Source: Centroberyx gerrardi
Taxonomy: Eukaryota; Chordata; Actinopteri; Beryciformes; Berycidae
Direction: 5' to 3'
Assembly (NCBI RefSeq): GCF_048128805.1
Contig: NC_136005.1
Coordinates: 16,209,260 to 16,273,259 of the forward strand
Length of the DNA stretch: 64,000 bases
Shown piece by piece: positions 34,453-46,200 of the stretch (its first letter is position 1; each line of letters opens with the position of its first letter). Below the pieces are notes generated by a model that made no database searches, was not told the origin of the DNA, and saw nothing but the letters and a program-made list of their open reading frames with translations. A program made the position numbers and the translations under genes.

Positions 34453-36630
34453 GGCTGTGGCTAGCTGGGAGCCTCACGGGGCCAAGAGGCGGGGGCGCGC
34501 AGTGGACGAGGCTGGAGAGGGCGACAGATCAGCAGGGAGCGAGACAGCGCTCACATCAGCAAGACACACTGGTGTGCTCGTGCACTACAGGAGGTTTTCA
34601 GAGGATCAATAGAATAGAATGGAAGCACCAAGTGATATCTGGAAGAAAATGAGACATAAATACAAGTGAACACAATGCATAAGAGTCAGGCCAAATATAT
34701 AGTTGCAAACACAGCATGCTCAGTGAGCTACTCTCTGCTATAAAAATAGGTCAGTTTAAAGCTAAAGTCACTGAGGCCCAAGAGTATGAAGGCTTTCTCT
34801 CTGTTCAAACCACTATATCAGCTGTGTTTGCCTATATCAGCCTCAATAGTGCGTGATTAAAAACCACTGATTTAATGTATAATTTTGATTCCAGAGCAGA
34901 AACAGAAACTCGTAAAATGAGTCACACTCTCTCTCTGGCATCTTTTCAGCATCTCAATATTCAGGCAGAATTTCAACATTGAGAATTCGTATAGTATTTA
35001 ATCTAGACAGCTATTACCTACCAACGCTGAATACTGAATCATAACTTACAACCTAACTGACTAATAAGGAGAGTGAAAGCGGGGACTGCAAAATTGTAAG
35101 TTAGGGGAGCCCAGTTCATAAAAGGCTATTGGAGAACGAACAGTGAACAATAAACAGTGAACACAGTGAATTCTATGCACAGTTGGTCCATCGTTTTTCT
35201 CTGGACCTCTCTATTATTCTTCATTTTCAGCTAACGTTAAGGGGTTTCTTCTGCTGTGTCCTATCCTGCATCTGAAGACTAATACTGAACAGGCGAGGAC
35301 AAAGTCCAACATTCAAGAACACCAGACGAGAATAAGGACAGTAAGGTACTTCTCTTTCAGTGCATCTGATGCTGAGATGAGCAGCGGACACCACTTCAGT
35401 GCTTCTCAATACATTTTTATAAAAACAAAAATGTTCACATAATTCTGCTCTGTTCACCAACTACCAATGTATTTCTGTTGTAACGCATATTAACAGAATA
35501 GCCTCCAAGTAATACCAGTGCACAACCATCCATAGCGGCTAGCAAGCTAACGTTAGCATGCCTTGGCCAACAAGTGTGCTATAAGCTAACGTTTAGCTAA
35601 CTAGCATGACAGGCTATACTAGTGCTTGCAAACCCGGGAGATCAGGGTTAACGTTATAACTAACTAGTCAGACAACCGACGTATGGGTTTCCTCTTGAGA
35701 AATCAAGCTTGCCAAACGGTGTCTCAAACAACACTATACAAGCTGCCAAGTAGCAAACTATCCAGTAGAAAGTCGCTTTATTTGCAGGCTAATGAAGACG
35801 ACGCAGGACCCGCAAAGCTCACCGGAGACTCCACACCAGTTAAACTTGAATAGAACTTGACTCCTGTTCCTCGACGCTGTGGAAAACGTTTGTAAATCCG
35901 TAAAAAAGTATTTGCTGTGTGAGGTGGGGCCTAGATGGTATGCAGCGCGTACAAATAACTTAGTAAAAAATGTGATTTCAACTATTTACAATGCAACTTT
36001 TCTTCTATCTTTTCGGCCCTTGGATAATTCCGCTATGGCGAAGGGGAAGCGGAACTACCGACCCAGCCCTAGCGTATACGACCAATGTATCAAATGAATG
36101 GTGTGTAGCCTGCTCTCTGAGCCGAAAAATACAGTCCGGCAGCTGCAGATAGGCTGCTTATGATCTGAGTTGTAATAACACCCGTTTTGGCAGTTGGGAA
36201 TATAAAAGAGAAAAGCATGTAGAAACTTCAGAACCTGGAACTTAGAAGTTGAATAAATTCGAAAAGCATTCTAGGTAATGTAGTTTTTATATTTGATCCA
36301 GTAGCATGCAAATGAACACTATGGAGCAGTAGTGTATGACTTAGTTGTGGAGTAATGTAGTAGAATAGCCCACAGAATGTGAAGACACCTTATTGAGATG
36401 ATATGAAATGTTGGTGTGGTGAGTAGGGAGACTGCATTCCAACTGCAGGACTACACGTCTGTCAGCAAGCATCCGCCCTGCTGAAGTGTCCTTGAGCAAG
36501 ACACTGAATTCCCACCAGCTCCAGTAATGCTGCCCTACATTACCTAGTGCCCTGACCTTCTGGTGGAGGCTGGCAAGTGAAAGCCCTCTAAAAAATCCCT
36601 CCAATGCTCAAAAAAGTATCTCATTATCAG
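34453..36630 (-). promoter_or_regulatory. pak2: pak2 5' intron, probable non-coding first exon and promoter
   Basis: No coding sequence was seen. On the minus strand a donor at 35823-35822 (CTCCG|GTGAGC) probably ends a 5' UTR exon that starts near 35880. The next exon begins upstream of the ATG at 34452. The 35800-36080 stretch is CpG-richer than its flanks and is the likely promoter. A fish repeat fragment lies at about 36450-36570. Confidence 0.45.
36450..36570. repeat. Dispersed SINE/LINE-like fragment
   Basis: It contains the phrase 'gaagtgtccttgagcaagac' followed by 'actgaattcccacc', a very common fish repeat motif. It lies just beyond the inferred pigx 3' end. The ends are not resolved. 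Confidence 0.5.
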
Positions 36631-36639
36631 CATTATTAT

Positions 36640-36825
36640 TATACATGTTTTATTTACAACAATCTTTTTTTTTATATATATATTTTTTTACAAATGCTGC
36701 AATGTTCAATTGTGCAATGCAAAATCTCCAAAATTGAATTATTTTCTTTAAAAAACAAAACAACACATAACCTTTATGTGTGTTCATACCCATTGTTAGA
36801 TACAAGATATATTGACAATCACTGT
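36640..36825 (-). terminator. pigx: pigx 3' UTR and poly(A) signal
   Basis: A minus-strand AATAAA (plus-strand TTTATT at 36649-36654) lies about 170 bases after the stop. Confidence 0.55.
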
Positions 36826-39240
36826 TTAAAAGATTTTATGTTTCCAGATGTTTTTCGACAGTGCCAAGCAGCACATCATTGTGACTAGAAGGGTTCCACT
36901 GCATACAGGTATCACCAAAGACCCATCGCCAACTGGAAACTGGAAACTCGCATGGCCCGGCTCCTGTAGGATACAAGATTTGAGTAACAAAGGGAATCAG
37001 TAATGAAGGAGAATTAGTATCATACAAAAAAGGACACATTTGTTGCATTTACTGCAGCCACAAAATTTGTAAAGATAAAATTGGGAAACACCTGCCGATG
37101 CTGGATTTTAACCCATTGACATATGCTTGAGTTGTCGGCAGTGCAGGGGGCGTCTACAACTGTATGAGGCTGTAAGTAGGATGGCTGTGTACCTAAAGAC
37201 AGGAAGAGTTTTAGATTAAGGCAAACAAACACTTCATTTTCTGGACACCAGTAGTAATTGGCTGCACTGGCTACATTTTCCATCCTGTGTTTGCAGCAAC
37301 CACTGTGTGCAAGTGCCTTTAAAGGTAAAAGGAACCTAAAATTAACTTATAACATATAAGTCATTTTGTTATTAAATATATATAAAATAGATATAAAATA
37401 TATAAATATTAAATAGAGTATTGATATTATACAAAAAATTATGAGACAACAAAAATTTGAGAATGCCACCTCTATTCTCATCCCCCATTTATTCATTAAT
37501 ATATATACACACTGTATGTGTATATATATATATGTATATATATATATATACAGATATATATATACAGATAAATTGTATGAATAAGCAATAATCAGTTTTG
37601 TCAATCAAACAGCCTTTAATGCAGCCCTTTAACTCAACTGCTCTTTGACAGAGAAATTTAATGGATACTTTCAAAAAGAGATGCATATTTTCAAATAACT
37701 AGTAAATAATAATAAATAGTAAATCTTGATCAGAAGATTCATTAGATATCTTTAAGTTCCCTTCCCAGTTATCAGTATCAGATCCCAGAGTCCCGAATCA
37801 GTCAGGGCCAACACAAACATCATGACTCCTCAGAAAGTAGCCAAGATGTAAGTTTCTGAGCAGGAAACTGGTGTTACATCATATACAATTCTCTGGAGCG
37901 AGTTTTGAGACCAGGCAGAGAATGGATATGTGATCAGAGAACAAAGATGCAACCACTTACATTTGTCAGTATGCAGCAGCAGCTCTGGAGGATCTAAGTT
38001 TACAAATGCAAACTTTTTACCCACAAAAGAAGGCTCATGGTAGCGGCCATGTATCGGGATTGTTGTTTTTAGAAGTCTGGGAATTCGTCTATCCAGAGTG
38101 GGATACACAAGAGTAACAAATCCCTCAGTCTTGTGAGCAGGCACCTCTAGGTCAATGGCTGAACCTAGTAACACCTTGCAGAGGAAAATTAAAAAATATA
38201 TTTCATTGTGGCTTGTAATATTTAATCCTACAAATATATGGTACTATATTTCTGCTCAATTGCTTTGAGTACTTAATAAAAATGTCACAACCTTTTTGTT
38301 CATATCATCATTATATTTCAGTTTTACCTGCCAATCACTGTGATCACTCAGTGATGCAAGCTGGTATGGATCAACATAGATTCCTCTGGGCCATCTGTGA
38401 ACCAACAAAGCTTTGAGGCCATTGGGCCCATCAGGGCTGAACTCAACAGTGGTTACCACCTCCCTAAAACACATCAAAAATAATGTCCTCATTATATTCA
38501 CAATTAGTATTGAAGATGGTTACTTTCTGTCTCTGAAGATCCACCGCATTACCTGTGAAAACCCTGTTTGTTGATCTCCATTGAAACTGATGTTGAGTCA
38601 AGCCACTGCTTCAGAAGAACACAAATGTTCTCATTCTTCTCATCTAAAAAAGTCCAGATAGTACAAGTCAAGATCACATGACAGTCATTTCTATTAAATT
38701 AGCAATAATACATTTATATGACTGCATAATTTCGTTTTATCTTCTCCATTTTTATAAAATATTTAAAAGGACGAGAATGCAGTAAAAAGGGGGGCAGGGG
38801 AACAGCCAAAAATAAAAGTATTAAAATACTAGGTATTTGGACACGGAAGCAAATCTAAAATGATTTTCAAATTTTATAGCCCATTGGAAGTACCATGGGA
38901 AAATAGAGTTGTCACTTTCTCAGACTTTATGAGAAGCTGTTTATTTTCTTAAATCCTCATTAGCCCCATTCGTACCGCTCTCTTTCTCTCTTTGTGGAAG
39001 AAAAGGAGAGATGAGAGAGTCCTCTTCTATATGAGAGAGAAATAAACAACCGGCACGTTCGGGATAAATCCTGGGTCACTCAATCCATTTAGAAACCTTA
39101 TGCCAAAATGAAGTTCAAACTTGAATTGAGACACAAAAATAATTAGTGATAATCGGTTTTAGATCTACCAACATACCCGTTTCGGTCCCACAATGACATG
39201 TCGATAAATAAGCCAATGTAGAGAAGAGTATAAAATACAT
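36826..39240 (-). CDS. pigx: PIG-X, GPI-mannosyltransferase I accessory subunit
   Basis: ER type I membrane protein that binds and stabilises PIG-M, the enzyme adding the first mannose to GPI anchors (yeast Pbn1 homologue). Six minus-strand exons: 39240-39177, 38643-38553, 38463-38328, 38174-37961, 37192-37092 and 36963-36826 (TAA), 247 residues. The first exon encodes a hydrophobic signal peptide (MYFILFSTLAYLSTCHC). The lumenal core has GFHREVVTTVEFSPDG, PRGIYVDPYQLASL, PIHGRYHEPS and the ICQWVKIQ motif. One membrane helix lies at about residues 217-237, followed by a short basic tail. The first exon was not obvious from ORF length; it was chosen because its phase-1 end joins exactly to the second exon. 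A separate 5' UTR exon ending at 39573 is probable. Confidence 0.92.
37498..37572. repeat. (TA)/(ATAC) simple repeat in pigx intron
   Basis: Alternating TA with interspersed CAGATATA units between the pigx exons at 37961 and 37192. Confidence 0.85.
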
Positions 39241-39572
39241 GAAAAGCCTAATAGTGAGCTACGAGGATTTTCAAATCTTCAAGTCAACTTCTTCCCTTTA
39301 GCTAAATCGTGGTAACCAAGCACACCATAGATGTATTAAACAGGTTTCCTCTTTGGAATTGTTTACGGAAGTGAGGCTTGAAGGACCCCTTTGTAGTTCT
39401 GAGGGAGCTGTGATGATGCCAGAACAAAAAGAGTTAAAAAGGCATAGTGGGAAACACTTTAGCCAATGATAATATGCATGAAAAGGGGACTGTTTGTACA
39501 GTAAATTAGACTAATCAACATTTATCATCATAAGCACTATAACATGAACCCGTAGGCATTTAAAATATTTAC

Positions 39573-39833
39573 CTTCAACTTAGCCAGCCTTCGGCGCAGA
39601 GGAAGGGGTCCTACTTCGACCAGGCATCGTTTTATGATTTCTGAAAGCCTGTTGCTTATGCCGAATCTCGTAATATAGACTTTTATTTCAAATACCAATG
39701 TAATACATTTATTATATAGTTAAACTGTTATAGTCTATTACTGTTGAAGTCCAAGTGGAAGGTAGCTGATTTAGCTAGCTGTCGTTAGCAATTTCAAGCG
39801 ACGTGAGACTTCTCACTGACAAAAACAGAGAAG
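39573..39833. promoter_or_regulatory. Head-to-head pigx/cep19 promoter region
   Basis: pigx runs leftward and cep19 rightward. A probable pigx 5' UTR exon ends at 39573 (GAAG|GTAAAT on the minus strand) and the cep19 ATG is at 39834, so the two starts lie within about 250 bases. A shared bidirectional promoter is inferred. The pigx leader contains a 16-codon upstream ORF (39627-39580 on the minus strand, MPGRSR...KAG). Confidence 0.6.
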
Positions 39834-40822
39834 ATGCCTTTTGAGGCAAAACAATGCGGAGTGCAGTTTAGTCCTCCCTCAATTATTGTGATTTATGAAA
39901 ATACAGAAACCAACAAGGTGCGAAAAAGAATAATACCTGTGCGGAGCTTTTCTAAATTTTCAGGTAAGGTATGACAACCACCTTGAAAACACACAAAACC
40001 ATAATAACCCTCGTCTAGTGGCATTATTATTTCATTGAATTATCATATTTAGGCCACCTTGTGAAAAGGACCGTAGGCGAGTTTTGTCACTTATAGAGCT
40101 ATTACAAATTGGAATAATTTACCCATTAACACCCACCAGTCAACAAGCAAATTAGCGTTCAAAAGTTAACTCATGACACATTTACTTTCATGTAGAGAAC
40201 ATACTGAACAATAGTAGGTTTCAGTACCAGTTTGTGCTATGACTTAGATGTATGTTTGTGTTTTTTCATGTTATTTTTCCATTGTTCTTAAATGTTGTTA
40301 TTTTTTTGTCACCTAATTGTTTACCTGTCTGTATTTTTTTTACTTTAAATTAGTTATACCTCATTATAGTTACAGTGATGTTATGTGTGAACCCCAGGGA
40401 AGACTAGCAGACTGCAGTGGCATCAGCTAATGGAGATCCTTTGTAATAAACACTGTCCCTCTCCCTCCCCTTCAGACTGCTGCAGGGCTGCTGAGAGACT
40501 GAAGAACCACTCCCGGCACAAGGACTACTTGGAGGGAGTGTCCCTGAGCCAGCTGGAGAGGCTCCACATAGTACTGAGAGATCACATGCAGGGCCACAGC
40601 CTGGAGCACAGCCTGGCCTCATTCCGCCTGGACCCTAACGAAGACCTCAATAAATTAGATGATGATGAACTGGCTCGCAAGAAGGGCCAGATGGATACAC
40701 TGTTCGAGCGAAACCGAAAGCACAAGGATGACCCTGACTTTGTTTACGACCTGGAAGTGGAATTTACCAAGACTGCCAGAGACAAGTGCAGCTGGGATGA
40801 AGAGTCTGATGATGGGTTTTAA
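39834..40822 (+). CDS. cep19: Centrosomal protein of 19 kDa
   Basis: Centriole/basal-body protein that, with FOP and CEP350, recruits RABL2 to start ciliogenesis. Exons are 39834-39963 and 40476-40822 (TAA), 158 residues (human about 163). Family matches are [22 protein letters not shown] at the exon junction, [34 protein letters not shown] and the C-terminal [10 protein letters not shown]...DEESDD. The protein is soluble, highly charged and mostly helical. The ATG in the first exon fits the family N terminus. Head-to-head placement with pigx and close linkage to pak2 agree with the human 3q29 arrangement as I recall it. Confidence 0.95.
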
Positions 40823-41775
40823 AGCAGGATGCCAACCTCTGCTCTCATCCACTTTAACAAGGTTCAGATTAAAGGAATAGTTCACCCAAAAATGAGTTTG
40901 TTCATATAACACAGCACAACTCCATAGCAGCCTTCTCCAAAACAACTGAGCAGTGGGGACCAGTTCTTCAGAGTTCCAAAAAGACCTATACACCATAATT
41001 TAGTGCAAATCTTAACTACAGCTGATTGATTTGCAACAAATCATGGTGTATAGGTCTTTCTACTCAGTGTGATTGTTTGGCTGTTTTTGTTTTGGAACTC
41101 TAAAGAACAGGTCCCCATTGACTTCAGTTGTTTTGGAGAAGGCTGCTACGAAGTTGTGAAGTGGTTCAACTATTGTGTTATATCAATCAGTGATAGACAC
41201 AATAGTGGTTCATCTCATACCTAGTTAAGCTTTTAGGCTACATTTGTTTAATTTGCTGTTCTAAATACCCAGTGTTGGGTAGGTACTGTATGTACCAGAA
41301 AAAAATCCTCAGGCACACAGCAAATAATGCAATGCATAATTTCTAGCAGCAGCAGCAGCAACAGCAGTTTGTTGGGAATAAATAGAAGAGGGTAGTTAGC
41401 AGATTATATAATACTTCCATGAGTTAGCATGAGCAGCGATAGCCACCATGGCTGAACAAAGCAAAGAGCACCACCTACAGAAACACAAACTTCATCAACA
41501 GAAAATCTTGTGGCTGTTTGACAGCCAGCTGATCTCTGGAAAGTGCAGAAACACCACAGCGATGACCACTTGGCACTTAAGATGTCCCCAAAACAAGAAT
41601 GACATTAATGACAGAAAAACTATTACCATGCAGAGAGAAGTTTGTGTGATCATCTTGTGATTTATGTAATGTTTGACTGTTACACTGAGTCCTCACAGTC
41701 AATTAAAAAACAAAGTATATGATTGCAGTGCATTCCCAAACCAACAGTAGCAATAAATATGCCAGTGGGTAAGGA
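40823..41775 (+). other. cep19: cep19 3' UTR with embedded inverted repeat
   Basis: AATAAA signals lie at 41377-41382 and 41752-41757. The first kilobase after the stop contains a transposon-like inverted repeat (about 40874-41183) and an (AGC)n run at 41346-41367. Which signal is used is unknown. Confidence 0.5.
40874..41183. mobile_element. MITE-like inverted repeat in cep19 3' UTR
   Basis: The arms, about 40905-40996 and 41044-41183, are imperfect reverse complements. Both contain the phrases CCTTCTCCAAAACAACTGA and GACCTATACACCAT in opposite orientation, and the right arm has about 30 extra bases. The left end begins with the common fish MITE phrase 'aaaggaatagttcaccc', which is missing on the right, so the copy is old or truncated. 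Confidence 0.65.
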
Positions 41776-43206
41776 CACACACTGTGTTGATATTAGTCTG
41801 CGTTATTACATGCGCTTTCTGATTGAGAGTATTTATCGGTTTGATGGTTGCAAACGCCCTATGGCTGTTTTAAGCCGCTAAGATCAGCGGCACTGCATTT
41901 AATTTCTATAACACATTTCAAAAATTTCACAAGCTGTGTTGTGGCATCATATTATTCTTATTCTACAAGTTCTAATACAAATGAAATAATACATGAATAA
42001 TTGTGAATATTTATTTGATATAAAATACTGAAATTTACAAAATACAAAGACTTTGGCTCTTTTATGTGTGGCTTTCACTTACATTACACTTAGACATGAG
42101 TGATATTCACAGTTGAATATGGACAAGTAGATGCTGAAAATCCTATTAAATAAATCATTTAAATGAGAGTTCACCAAGAAGTAAGAAATACAACAAATAT
42201 ATCTTTGGAAAGAAATTTTGTCCACAAAATATTGTTTCATATCATACAAAATATATATATTTTTTCATACGGTTTGAAGTGATGTACTATGGCAAAGTTT
42301 TAAATGAGATAAATTATATCATAAAACCAAGCCTGCAGTATCAAACCTCTTCAGGGGCAAATTTCAATAAAAGTGCTTCAATACCTCATTCAGTTGACAA
42401 AAGACACTGATTGACTGATCAATAGTACCACAATACATTCAAAAATGTCGCAGGTTTTTGCAAATCAATATAAAATATAGTACACCACCTGTTACCGGAA
42501 AGCTTGTAGTTCAAGACGGCACATAATAAATTTACATTGCTTTGCTTGTTTGGTATAAGCTAATCAAAATGCAAATTTTACACAGGTATCAATTGCAGTC
42601 ATTTATGCAGTGCTTATGCATGCCCCACGGAGGTAGGTAACTGAAAATCAGACATATGATAATTCCTTTTACCACCACAATTTACGTAAGGATTTAGGGG
42701 TTTAAAATTGTAAATTCTCAGCAGGCTATTAATTTGTTTGAAAAATAGTTCTTTATAAAATTGTCATTTCAAGTATGTTGAAGCCACAATCCGGGATTTC
42801 TGAGTATATCAGTATTGAGTTTATACACAAACTCTTGAAGGGAAGGACTCGCTGATGAACAATAATGTCTGCAACTTTCTGATTCCACCATAACTCAAAA
42901 TACCCAGGCCCATTTCCCCCCAAAGTACACAAATGATACAAATGGAAATTAACTATTGTAAAGCAGCTGGAGATAGACGACTGTCTTAAATCCAATGAAG
43001 CAAACATAGCAAAGCCATTAGAGGGGGAACAGTGGTGCCACAAGAGGAGCGAAACTCCAATTCCGGATTGGGCCTTTAAATAAAAGCTTTATGACCCACC
43101 ATTTCTATGGAGAGTTATTATAGAAAAGGAAATATATATTACACTATTCAACTACATCAACAAAATACATACATTATTAGTAAAGTATTCTTCAACATAT
43201 GAAATC
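41776..43206 (-). other. ing5: ing5 3' UTR (probable)
   Basis: A minus-strand AATAAA (plus-strand TTTATT at 42010-42015) would give a 1.2-kb 3' UTR. The sequence is AT-rich and no exon was seen. The short gap 41776-41995 separates it from the convergent cep19 mRNA end. Confidence 0.45.
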
Positions 43207-46200
43207 TCATTTTTTCTTCCTGTCTTGGGTGCATCTTGGACAAAACCTGAAAAATTTGAAAACAACAAAACATTGTTTAAAGAGGATGGTCGTGATTTAT
43301 CTGCACTGATAATGACTGGCGATTTCCTTGCATATCTTTTAATAAACAAATCTAGATCAACACCACATGGATGTAATTATAAATCACTGTTAAAGGCTCT
43401 TACCATTTCCCCTTGGGTTTTGTGGCAAGGTCAACACAAGCAAAGTGAAACCACTCAATTGGACACTGAAAATAAGGATTAAAAAAATCAATGTCAGCAT
43501 TTGGAATCACTGATAAAAAAACAGGAAAACACACATGTTCTGCTATTATACAATGAATCGTGTTAAAAGAAAACTCTGCAAAAAAAAAAAAAAAAAAGAG
43601 TAGTATAAAAACCTACATCTGGGTTATCGCATCCAATCATCTCTCCGTATGACACCTGATGGCACAGGCAGTATGTGGGCTCATTGGGATCAACTGGCAT
43701 GTCTAAAACATCTGATGGCTGCATTGGCAGGAGAGCGTCGCTCAAATCTGGGCTAAAAGTGGAAGAGAATACATTATGAGCCTGATTAACAGATGGCACA
43801 CTGACTACAAGGCACATGAATGAGCTGCCCGCCCCACAACATGCGATAAAGGTCCTGGGCCGGATTCGATCCCAGGACGTTGCAGTTACATGGTATGAGT
43901 CTTAGCCAACTGAGCCACAAGTTACCTGCTTTTGATCTTTTTCTTCTTGGGAGAATCTTCATCAGAACCTTTCCTCGCTCTTCCTCTGGACGCACGCTTC
44001 TCTCTCAGCCCTCGGGAATCACCCTCTGAGCAAAATATTCATGGATATGCATCAGTACAATTTTTTATATTTACTCTTCTGCAGTGTTTTCCAGTTGAAA
44101 GCCTTGCAGATACCCAGCTTACTTTTTATTCCTCTTCCCTCCGGACTTTCATAGCCGCTCACTTCCAGTTTCTCCTTCAGCTCATTCTCAAATCGTGCCA
44201 GGTCTGCGTCCAGTCTGCGGATGTGTTTGTCCACCTACAGTAAAGGGATTTCATGTGTATTTGACCCCAGAGGATAGCACAAGAAAACGTCACTTAGAAC
44301 ACCCATTTCCATAGTGGTCCTCCATGGAGGCCTGAGACGGACATTTGTTTAAAAACAAGATGAACAGACATCTTAATGACATAGGAGCCAGGTAAGAGTG
44401 AAAGGAAATAAACGGAACTGATAAAGTGACCAAATGGTTGTTTGGAAGTTTGTTTTGCACTGACCATTTCATAGGTCTGCATGGCAAGCTGCACTTTGTC
44501 ATCACTGAACTCTTTGCACTTGCTGTAAGCATTTTGGATCTTCTGCAGATGTTCCACTCTCTGTTCTGAGGCCAGGTTCTTCACATTGGATATGTACTCC
44601 TCCGCCAGCTTGTCAATCTCTCCTTTTTTCTCTGCACAACAGCAGGAGAATTAGAGTGCTGAAAACACATTCTCAACGGCACAATGCTAGTGTACATAAT
44701 CATCACAGCACTAATACAATTACTATTAGCTGTAAACATGGTGGATGTAAAATGGTAAAGCACAAGAAAGTTAGATTTAAATCCATATTCCACTTAAATG
44801 CTCATGATTTCATAAAGTGAAATTACAGTTATCACCTTCAGTCCTATTGTCCAGGTCCCGCATCAAAGTAAAGTTCCTCTGTAGCTCACATGGTAGATTC
44901 TCAATACCTAGACAGGAGAACAACTTAATGTAAGACGATGTTACTGGGGGTGTGTGTTTTTATGTGAAAATTTGTATTTATAATTCATATTTCAAGAACT
45001 AAAACGAATTCAATAAGAATTAATTTGGCATTAGTGGAAAGATAGACATTTCATCCTTAACTTTTCAAGCCTATGAAAAGGTAAACAGCTGTCAGTGTTA
45101 ATCTTCATTTCCTCTCCCATTTTTACTTATTCTCAGACAATCCATGTAATCTTACTCCAATAATTTCAGAGCCAAAAAAATGCCAATTTTGTGGCAATTA
45201 ACCTGATGCCCTGGAGCGCCATAGTGGGAGGAATTATAATTAGGCTATAAAGCAGAGCTGAAGGAGCGCCCCTAAAGTGTCTGAACTAAAATGCTTTTTG
45301 GAATCTTGAGGTGTTTATTTATAAATGTTTTATACTTTTATTTTACATTTTGAAACAGGATTTGGTTGAAATCTACAAAACTGCACACAAATACAACTTT
45401 GACAAGCCGGTTCCTGTGCAGACTAAAACAAAATCCCCAAAATGTACTTTTTAATTTAGGAAGAAAGCAACAATTTTTCATTATTTTCATTTAATAAGGA
45501 TTCCTCTGTGCATATATTCTTCATTTTCATTTTGGAACTTTGCATTACTCAAAAAATTCTGACTGCAGTCAGACACATGTAATGCCATTGTAAGCCAAGT
45601 CAATGTTGCACAGTGTGCAGGCCAGGCTACTACATGACTACTACATGACCACACTTTGCTGTTCTGTTGTCTTTGTTTTGAAGACTCTCTCAAGGGATCG
45701 TCATTCTCAGAACTGTGGCATGCATCAGCCGTTTTCAAAATATAAATAACATGGAGAGAGGAAGTCCGCTGAAGTATCTTTGGTGGTGAATTGACAACGG
45801 ACTAATCAAAGATTCAACATTTGTCGACATTGCCAATAATGCTGAATAATTGTTGCAGGCAGGCCTAATTTTTTTTTTCAAGAATTGTAATACCAGCTAT
45901 CTCCAATACCATTTATATTGCCAGGCATGAGCAACTCTCTCCCTTAGCTAGAAAATTTACATTTTAGACATTCAGGAAACACTCTTATCCAGAGTGACTT
46001 ACAGTAAATGCAACACTAGAAAAAGCTTGAATTCCTACACTGCCAACATTACAGGGAACTAATAATAAGCTGTGGAACGACCCCCAGACAATAGAAGTAA
46101 CACATACTCCAGAGTCTGTAGTATATTTATGTAAAGTAGTGCTTGGTAAAATAAACTGGAGTGGAGCAGAAAAAGATTGTTTTAACAGGACATGAGTAAG

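Noticed and set aside
43820-43923. A true tRNA gene in the ing5 intron
   Set aside because: A- and B-box-like motifs are present, but no complete cloverleaf or paired acceptor stem could be built; a SINE head explains it better.
43786-43995. 69-codon minus-strand frame spanning the ing5 exon and adjacent SINE
   Set aside because: It reads the ing5 exon in a shifted frame and then the SINE; the in-frame exon ends at a proper donor (43926).
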